Source of the DNA: Candidatus Poseidoniaceae archaeon
Lineage (GTDB): Archaea; Thermoplasmatota; Poseidoniia; Poseidoniales; Poseidoniaceae
Length of the DNA stretch: 6,912 bases
Assembly: GCA_013329355.1 (NCBI GenBank)
Contig: DUKK01000005.1
Location: 1-6,912, forward strand
Reading direction: 5' to 3'
Under the pieces are notes generated by a model. That model was not told the origin of the DNA. It worked only from the letters and a program-made list of their open reading frames with translations, and made no database searches. How positions within the stretch are numbered: the stretch's first letter is position 1; each line of letters starts with the position of its first letter. Position numbers and translations under genes: made by a program. Below, piece by piece: positions 1 through 5,002 of this stretch.

Positions 1-1
1 A

Positions 2-304
2 ACTGGTGTGTTAATCCACGTTACTGGTGGACAATATATGACCCTCGAAGCAGCCTCGCAGGTTGTTGACCTGCTAACCGCCAAAGTCAGTGAAGACGCC
101 AACGTGATATGGGGTGCTAGACAGGATGCTGGGTTTGGTGATACTATCAAAGTCATGGCCATTATCACTGGCGTTGGTGGCACAGATTTGCGCACCGGTC
201 GACTCGCGCCCGATGCTCTTGGCGATGCACTGAGAATCACTCGCGGTAAAGGTAAAAACAGCAATTCAAACGGAACTAATCTTGGATTCCACCGCTTTGA
301 CTAA
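2..304 (+). CDS. ftsZ: Cell division protein FtsZ, C-terminal part (5' end outside window)
   Basis: This is the C-terminal ~100 residues of the tubulin-like GTPase that polymerises into the division ring at mid-cell. The frame is open to the left edge, so the GTG at position 8 is an internal Val codon, not a start. What is seen is the second FtsZ domain: a GVLIHVTGG strand-turn, the helix LEAASQVVDLL, then ANVIWGARQD followed by IKVMAIITGV, which matches the family's NVIWGA...D...IRVMVIVTGV signature. The GTP-binding N-terminal domain (GGGTGTG loop) would lie upstream and cannot be checked. The tail is short and Gly/Asn/Ser/Lys-rich, and ends in LGFHRFD, probably the peptide that partners such as SepF or a membrane anchor would bind (inferred). 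The stop is TAA at 302-304. The family is clear; which archaeal FtsZ paralogue this is cannot be told from the fragment. Confidence 0.93.
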   Translation, partial: TGVLIHVTGGQYMTLEAASQVVDLLTAKVSEDANVIWGARQDAGFGDTIKVMAIITGVGGTDLRTGRLAPDALGDALRITRGKGKNSNSNGTNLGFHRFD

Positions 305-366
305 TCGATTTTTAGTTTAATCAGTGTAGAGTAACCGTCAAATGATAGATGTGTTAACCGCAATCC
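305..366 (+). promoter_or_regulatory. Intergenic spacer: ftsZ 3' end and probable promoter of the next gene
   Basis: This 62-base AT-rich spacer must hold the end of the ftsZ transcript and any promoter of the downstream gene. A TTTTT run at 309-313, just after the ftsZ stop, could act as an archaeal U-run terminator. The same stretch continuing through TTTAA (about 309-320) could instead serve as a TATA-like element, which would place a transcript start near 340-345 and leave a short leader. No convincing Shine-Dalgarno sequence precedes the ATG at 367, unlike the minus-strand genes in this window. The assignments are weak and the two roles compete for the same bases. Confidence 0.25.
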
Positions 367-1191
367 ATGCGCGGTAAGGCCGTATTTGCGATATTGGTAA
401 CTTTGTTCATGATGACCCCAGTTCAAGCTGGTGAGGTGAACTCTTTTCAATCACAGCAAGAAGACCCGAGACAACCAAGTGCTAACAACACAACCCTATA
501 CATCTGGTCGGATGGGATGAACAACTTTTGGTCACACTTCAACAACAACGATACTGACTCCACTGAAACCTTCTCTGAGGAAGATGAAAATGGCGTAATA
601 ACCATCAAGCAACGCTACCTCATGACGCCAACCCTAGACAAGCGACTCAGCATGGAAGTTGGTGGCGAAATCCGTGGAAATTTCAACGTCTATTTTGAGG
701 GTGATTCTGACTCAACAGATAACCAAGGACCCTGTCAGCCAGCTCAAACTCCAAATGATTGTGATTGGCTCAATATTACCATTTTCAAAGGTCAGAACAA
801 GGTATATCAGCACACAGAAACGCCATGGCCGTCCGGTCAGTGGAAGAACGTTCAATTCTCTTACTTTGTTGAAGAGGGTAACGAAACTTGGGATAGCCGA
901 GATGCTAACCCACTAATTGAAATCACTATGAAGGTAAAAGGTGACTACCAAGAGAGCAATTTCGTATTTGCTAGTGGAACCCCCGGCGCCTTTGAAATTG
1001 AATTAGGTGAAAGTGGTTCATTGCAACTACCAATAGACCCTGCCTCGTGGGAAGATACTTTCCAAGACGGAGGTGGTCTCGGCGAATCGCCAGCAGCAGA
1101 AGATACCCCCGGATTCACGCTTGTTGTCGCATCTGCAGCAATTGCTATGGCGGCATTCATCAACCAGCGCCGACCAGAAATCGAAGAGTAA
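367..1191 (+). CDS. Exported protein of unknown function with PGF-CTERM-like C-terminal tail
   Basis: I do not recognise a family for this 274-residue protein. The N-terminus is a signal peptide: MRGK, a hydrophobic stretch (about residues 5-18), then a probable cleavage site after PVQA (residue 21). The mature part is acidic and Asn/Asp/Ser-rich, with alternating hydrophobic strands that suggest a beta-sandwich fold. It has a single Cys pair (C123, C132) that could form a disulfide, and five N-X-S/T sequons (N40, N41, N61, N136, N172) suited to archaeal N-glycosylation. After a Gly/Pro/Ala/Glu-rich linker the chain ends in PGF (248-250), about 15 hydrophobic residues, QRR (267-269) and a short acidic tip. 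This is the three-part layout of PGF-CTERM sorting signals, so surface attachment on the outer face of the membrane is likely. The ATG at 367 is the first start after an in-frame stop at 355-357. The gene ends one base from the convergent hisS stop. The coding call is secure; the role is open. Confidence 0.85.
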   Translation: MRGKAVFAILVTLFMMTPVQAGEVNSFQSQQEDPRQPSANNTTLYIWSDGMNNFWSHFNNNDTDSTETFSEEDENGVITIKQRYLMTPTLDKRLSMEVGGEIRGNFNVYFEGDSDSTDNQGPCQPAQTPNDCDWLNITIFKGQNKVYQHTETPWPSGQWKNVQFSYFVEEGNETWDSRDANPLIEITMKVKGDYQESNFVFASGTPGAFEIELGESGSLQLPIDPASWEDTFQDGGGLGESPAAEDTPGFTLVVASAAIAMAAFINQRRPEIEE

Positions 1192-1192
1192 G

Positions 1193-2554
1193 TTACAGCT
1201 TTTCACTAATTGCCTGAGCCTTCAGCGCTATTGCTGTTTGTTCCCCACTAGATAACGACTTTAGCATACCAGAACCTTGTTCTAAATCTCTTGGTCCCAC
1301 GACATATGTGTAATCTGCACCAATCGAGTTTGCCCAACTCATAGCTTTACCGATTTTCCTGCCTCGCAGTTCCAACTCAACGCGAACCCCGCTGCGTCTC
1401 AATTCACCAACAATTGGCAGTACTGCCTGAACATCAATATTGAATGGGATAACCGCAAGTAATGGTTTCTCACTAATTTCACCTGGCACCACTTCAGCCC
1501 TACCTTCTGCCGCTGCTTGGGCCTCTAAGGCAAGTAACACTCGGTCGAAACCAAGGCCGAAACCGCAACATGGATCTAAGTCAGGTAAGCCGAACAGATG
1601 CAGTAATTTGTAGGAACCACCACCAAGAACTTGACCCTCACCACCCATTGCTGGAACTATTACCTCAAACACCATCCCAGTGTAATAATCTAAACCACGG
1701 GCAACCGTTAGGTCTACTGCCAAGGATGGTGGTGATGGTGCAAGTGCGGCAACTGCATCAAGAGTAATTTGTAATTCATCCAACGCATTGAGTGAGACAC
1801 CATCAAGTGATGCGAGTATCTCCCTTGCGGGCCCTAATGTTTCACTGCCACCTGCCAAGTCTGCAAGCGCTCTTAACGGCGCAGCATTACCGGCAGCAAT
1901 CCCGTTTGATTCTAGCAGTTTTGCTAGGCCAGCATCATCGCCTTTGTCGAGGAAACGCATTGCGCTAGCAACAGGTGGTTCGCTACCGCCTTCTGGAGAA
2001 TCCAAAGATAAGCCTAAACCGCTCAATGCGTCTTTGAGAATGCCAACATGCCCGATACGAATTTGCCAATCTTTCAGCCCGCAGGCGTCAAGCATTGAAA
2101 TGGCCAGAGAAATGACCTCTGCCTCGGCTAATGGTCCAGAAGCTCCAATGAGTTCTACACCATACTGGAAAAACTCACGATAGCGCCCTTTCTTGAACTC
2201 TTCATAGCGATAGCATTGGCCGTAATATGACAGTCGTAGTGGTTTGGTATCATTTCGCATTTCTTCAGCAATCATGCGCATAACTGGAGCAGTAAGTTCT
2301 GGTCGTAAGGTGAGTTGCCGTTCGCCTTTGTCGGCGAAGTTGTATAATTGCGCTATCACTCCGGGTCCAGACTTAGCAGTAAATAATTCAAGTGACTCAA
2401 AAATGGGAGTCTGAACGCGCTTGAAGCCGCTTGCTTGAGCGCAATCTTCGAGCAATTGCTCGAACGCCAAACGTCGATTCATCACCTTCGGGGTGAAGTC
2501 TCGGGTTCCACGTGGCCGTTGCACCATGGGTAATTCCACAAGGTGATTGTTCAT
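1193..2554 (-). CDS. hisS: Histidyl-tRNA synthetase (class II)
   Basis: This cytoplasmic enzyme charges tRNA-His with histidine using ATP. Numbered from the ATG at 2554 (453 residues), the order is the typical one. The N-terminal QRPRGTRDF segment is at 11-19. TLRPELTAPV at 82-91 lies in the catalytic core. Motif 2 runs from YRYEEFKKGRYREFFQ (about 115-130) into GVELIG. The HisRS-specific histidine-binding motif ARGLDYYTG is at 285-293, and motif 3, GFGLGFDR, is at 331-338. A C-terminal anticodon-binding domain starts near residue 364 (PLLAVIPF) and includes GADYTYVVG and SSGEQ. Length is normal for the family, and no key residue appears to be missing. An in-frame ATG at 2527 (444 residues, starting MVQRPRGTRDF) fits known archaeal N-termini even better. 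At 2554 a GAGGT sits only one base from the ATG. A TTG at 2641 would overlap the upstream gene and is unlikely. This is the last gene of the minus-strand train, 35 bases after the coiled-coil gene. Confidence 0.95.
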   Translation of the reverse strand: MNNHLVELPMVQRPRGTRDFTPKVMNRRLAFEQLLEDCAQASGFKRVQTPIFESLELFTAKSGPGVIAQLYNFADKGERQLTLRPELTAPVMRMIAEEMRNDTKPLRLSYYGQCYRYEEFKKGRYREFFQYGVELIGASGPLAEAEVISLAISMLDACGLKDWQIRIGHVGILKDALSGLGLSLDSPEGGSEPPVASAMRFLDKGDDAGLAKLLESNGIAAGNAAPLRALADLAGGSETLGPAREILASLDGVSLNALDELQITLDAVAALAPSPPSLAVDLTVARGLDYYTGMVFEVIVPAMGGEGQVLGGGSYKLLHLFGLPDLDPCCGFGLGFDRVLLALEAQAAAEGRAEVVPGEISEKPLLAVIPFNIDVQAVLPIVGELRRSGVRVELELRGRKIGKAMSWANSIGADYTYVVGPRDLEQGSGMLKSLSSGEQTAIALKAQAISEKL

Positions 2555-2589
2555 GACCTCTTCGCCTAGATTGAGTTTGCCGATTGGAT

Positions 2590-3264
2590 TTACCAACCGA
2601 CCGCCCAACCATCGTCTTCTGGTTCTTCCTGTTGATTCCAATCAACCTCTGAATCACCTTCACTCGTTCCTGTGGAAAGTGCCTGTTGTTCTGTTTTTGA
2701 TTGCGGTTCTGTATATTCGATCGATTCCTCACCAACTAAATCCTCGGTTTTCGGTGAATCTGCAGTTTCATTGGTCAGTAAGTTATCTATTGCAATTTCC
2801 CCGTGCTCACCTTCGTCCTGTCTAACCTCGACTAATTCAGGTGCTAACAAGACATCGCTGTCGTCCGTTTCCGCCTGATCAATTTCCTCATCAACCAGGA
2901 TTTCCTCAATTCCACTGAGGTTTGGTTTGAAGCGGTCAAGATACGCCTCGCCCTCCGTCGGCGCATCCAATGTTGCCAGTGCACCTTGCATTACTCCAGC
3001 GGCTGGAGGCTGGGCACGGGCCCGCATGTCAGCCTTTTTGCGCTCAATAGTTGCTAATGCCTCGGCGTGCTCCCGCTCCTGCTCGATCTCGGCCTCAATC
3101 GCCTGCCACATGCGCTCTTCTTTGCGTTTCTCTCTGGTCTCTTGCTCTAATTCGATTTGCTTTTTACTCGGTCGATCGTACAACCGCCAAAAGAAATACA
3201 CCAGTAACAGGAGTATTATTGAGGTGAAAAAACCCGTAATCAGGCTCTGAACGAGGTCTGACAC
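2590..3264 (-). CDS. One-pass membrane protein with coiled coil and acidic C-terminal tail, function unknown
   Basis: I do not recognise a family. The 224-residue protein begins with a membrane segment (about residues 7-27, LITGFFTSIILLLLVYFFW). RLYDRPSKK follows directly, so by the positive-inside rule the body faces the cytoplasm. Residues ~35-83 are a highly charged Glu/Arg/Lys/Gln helix, very likely a coiled coil. Next come a Pro/Ala/Gly hinge, a less biased segment (YLDRFKPNLSGIEEIL, about 108-123) that may be the conserved core, and about 100 residues of Asp/Glu/Ser/Thr-rich, probably disordered tail ending in DDGWAVGW. I chose the GTG at 3264 because GGAGG (3277-3273) lies 8 bases upstream. 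A TTG at 3285 would add seven residues and overlap the transporter stop by four bases (TTGA), but has no Shine-Dalgarno sequence. The gene lies between a symporter and hisS. An adaptor or scaffold for a membrane complex is possible, but there is no direct evidence. Confidence 0.8.
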   Translation of the reverse strand: MSDLVQSLITGFFTSIILLLLVYFFWRLYDRPSKKQIELEQETREKRKEERMWQAIEAEIEQEREHAEALATIERKKADMRARAQPPAAGVMQGALATLDAPTEGEAYLDRFKPNLSGIEEILVDEEIDQAETDDSDVLLAPELVEVRQDEGEHGEIAIDNLLTNETADSPKTEDLVGEESIEYTEPQSKTEQQALSTGTSEGDSEVDWNQQEEPEDDGWAVGW

Positions 3265-3272
3265 CCCAAATG

Positions 3273-3277
3273 CCTCC
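3273..3277 (-). promoter_or_regulatory. Shine-Dalgarno sequence deciding the GTG start at 3264
   Basis: GGAGG read on the minus strand, with an 8-base spacer to the GTG at 3264. It lies just past the transporter stop (3284-3282), inside a 17-base gap. This is the main reason to prefer GTG-3264 over the overlapping TTG at 3285. Confidence 0.65.
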
Positions 3278-3281
3278 GCAC

Positions 3282-4988
3282 TCAAACCGCTTCTGCTTCA
3301 AACACAGCATCTTCTGAGGCTAAATGCTCGAAACCAGGAACAAGATCGCCCAGCTGGTGTACCTTGTCATCTTGACCACCAGGTAATGTAGAGATATCGA
3401 CATCCGCCCCTTCTGGAATGTTCCTAAAAATCGGTCGCTGAATTAGATACTTGTTGAGGAAAATGAATGCAACCGCAATTACGCCCCAAAACGAGAGAAT
3501 AATCCCGAGTCCTTTCGGATTAGCAGGGTTCCAAACGTCTTCCGTATTAGCAATCATATCGCTGAAGTAGGACACCATCAAAACGGTGAATAGAATTGGG
3601 AACGCAATATACAACAGAATATCCCACCATCGACCAACCTCGATATCATTGTCGCCGGTGTTAATGAAATCATCACGGAATGCTGAGACTCCGACTCCGA
3701 GGTAACCTTTGAGCCCCGGAGGCGCCTCCCCTGCTGCGACTTGCGCCTTCCAGCGTAGGAAACCATACTTCCAAATTGAGAATGCGATGAACAAACCGGA
3801 GAACATCAAACCATAACCCCAGATGTGGTCTTGCACTTCGAGGAATTCTGGGAATGCTACACCAGATGAATCCAGCTTAATCCAAATTACTGCTGAGGGT
3901 AAGCCAAAGATGAACAAGGCTAACCCAGTGATTGCCACTGAACGTTCACGGTTGTATCCATGGTCGACGAAATTCCTAACACACAGTTCAACTGTTGAAA
4001 TCATCGAAGTTAACGCTGCAAAGGACAATGCAAGGAAGAAGCCAGACATCATTATGAATGGCCCTATGGCGCCACCGGGTGCTTGAGCGAAGACCTCTGG
4101 TAGAGCGAGGAAAGTAATCGCTGATGAGCCACCTGTTACGGTTGCCAAAGGGTCGCTACTAACGGCAAATATCGAGGACAATACGGCTAGCCCGGCGATG
4201 ATTGAGATACTGTTGTTGGCTAAACCCATAGTAAATGCGTTGAGCACCGTATCCTCATCTTTTCTCATGTAAACCGCGTAAGTGATCGCCATACCCATAC
4301 CAGCAGAACAAGACCAAGCAGATTGAGACAGCGCATTTATCCAAATTTCTGGCTCAAAAAGTAAATCAAAATCAACTGAAAACATGAAGGTTGCACCATC
4401 TAAACTGCCATCTTCGAAGTCCATCCACAAAGACAAGAACAGTGACATGAACAGTAAAACGAATAGCGATATCATCAAAATAACGTTAACCTTCTCAATC
4501 GCTTTAGCACCCCTCCATATGGCAGCCAGAGTTAGAACAATTACCAAGAATTGGAAAAAGATAACCTGTCCTGGTGATTGCAGGAAAGAATTCCACACCT
4601 CAGTGGTATCTACCCCCTCACCGGTTAAACCACCAGTAATTCCTAGTTGGAAATACTTGATTGTCCAACCAGCAACGATTGCGTAATAGAACCCAATTGC
4701 CGTAGATATCCATGCGGTCCACAGCCCCATCCAAGCGAACTTCTTGCCGGCAAAAATTCTGAACGTGCCGATAGTTCCAGTTCTACTTCGCTTACCCATC
4801 GCAAATTCTGCGATTACTAACGGGATTGACCAAGCGAACAAGAAAATTAGCCAAGGAATTAGGAAAGTTCCACCGCCGTTTGCACCGACCATCCTTGGAA
4901 ATCGCCAAATGTTACCGGTTCCAATCGCCGCACCGATTGAGGCAAATATCAGCCCTAAACGGCCGTTGAACTGGTCTGACTGAGCCAT
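3282..4988 (-). CDS. Sodium-dependent amino-acid transporter, SNF/NSS (LeuT) family
   Basis: This inner-membrane secondary transporter imports small solutes, most likely amino acids, with Na+. At 568 residues it is a little longer than LeuT. About 12 membrane helices can be drawn, with a ~45-residue cytoplasmic loop between helices 10 and 11 and a ~55-residue acidic C-terminal tail. TM1 carries the family signature AAIGTGNIWRFPR (20-32), followed by NGGGTFLIPW. By hand alignment to LeuT, these site residues are kept: G19, A21, I22 and N26 (Na sites and the substrate carboxylate), Y102 (LeuT Y108), S226 (T254), S228 (S256), N258 (N286), A324/T327/S328 (Na2), and the gate pair R29/D387 (R30/D404). 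The substrate-side aromatic is W225 in place of F253. LeuT E290 is replaced by S262, as in chloride-dependent members. The start ATG has GAGGTG five bases upstream. The gene follows a carboxypeptidase by 14 bases, pointing to uptake of released amino acids. The family is certain; the substrate is not. Confidence 0.95.
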   Translation of the reverse strand: MAQSDQFNGRLGLIFASIGAAIGTGNIWRFPRMVGANGGGTFLIPWLIFLFAWSIPLVIAEFAMGKRSRTGTIGTFRIFAGKKFAWMGLWTAWISTAIGFYYAIVAGWTIKYFQLGITGGLTGEGVDTTEVWNSFLQSPGQVIFFQFLVIVLTLAAIWRGAKAIEKVNVILMISLFVLLFMSLFLSLWMDFEDGSLDGATFMFSVDFDLLFEPEIWINALSQSAWSCSAGMGMAITYAVYMRKDEDTVLNAFTMGLANNSISIIAGLAVLSSIFAVSSDPLATVTGGSSAITFLALPEVFAQAPGGAIGPFIMMSGFFLALSFAALTSMISTVELCVRNFVDHGYNRERSVAITGLALFIFGLPSAVIWIKLDSSGVAFPEFLEVQDHIWGYGLMFSGLFIAFSIWKYGFLRWKAQVAAGEAPPGLKGYLGVGVSAFRDDFINTGDNDIEVGRWWDILLYIAFPILFTVLMVSYFSDMIANTEDVWNPANPKGLGIILSFWGVIAVAFIFLNKYLIQRPIFRNIPEGADVDISTLPGGQDDKVHQLGDLVPGFEHLASEDAVFEAEAV

Positions 4989-4993
4989 TCGAA

Positions 4994-4999
4994 CACCTC
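4994..4999 (-). promoter_or_regulatory. Shine-Dalgarno sequence of the transporter gene
   Basis: GAGGTG on the minus strand, five bases before the ATG at 4988 and inside the 14-base gap after the carboxypeptidase stop. It shows that this organism uses Shine-Dalgarno-led starts within operons and fixes the transporter start. Confidence 0.75.
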
Positions 5000-5002
5000 G
5001 GC

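Noticed and set aside
8..10. GTG at position 8 as an FtsZ start
   Set aside because: The frame is open to the window edge and the codon is the Val of a GVLIHVTGG strand in the middle of FtsZ.
1788..2183. 131-residue open frame on the plus strand
   Set aside because: It lies entirely antisense to the conserved hisS core, is low-complexity Ser/Pro/Ala, and has no family motif or start signal.
2557..2641. N-terminal extension of HisRS from TTG-2641
   Set aside because: It overlaps the upstream gene by 52 bases, uses a rare start codon, and adds a Trp/Arg/Gly stretch unlike any HisRS N-terminus.
2397..2735. 112-residue open frame on the minus strand
   Set aside because: It spans the 3' end of the coiled-coil gene and the 5' end of hisS in another frame, and its Arg/Asn/Gln-rich sequence looks like an out-of-frame reading.
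3265..3285. TTG start at 3285 overlapping the transporter stop (TTGA)
   Set aside because: Translational coupling is possible, but there is no Shine-Dalgarno sequence before it, while GGAGG sits 8 bases before GTG-3264.
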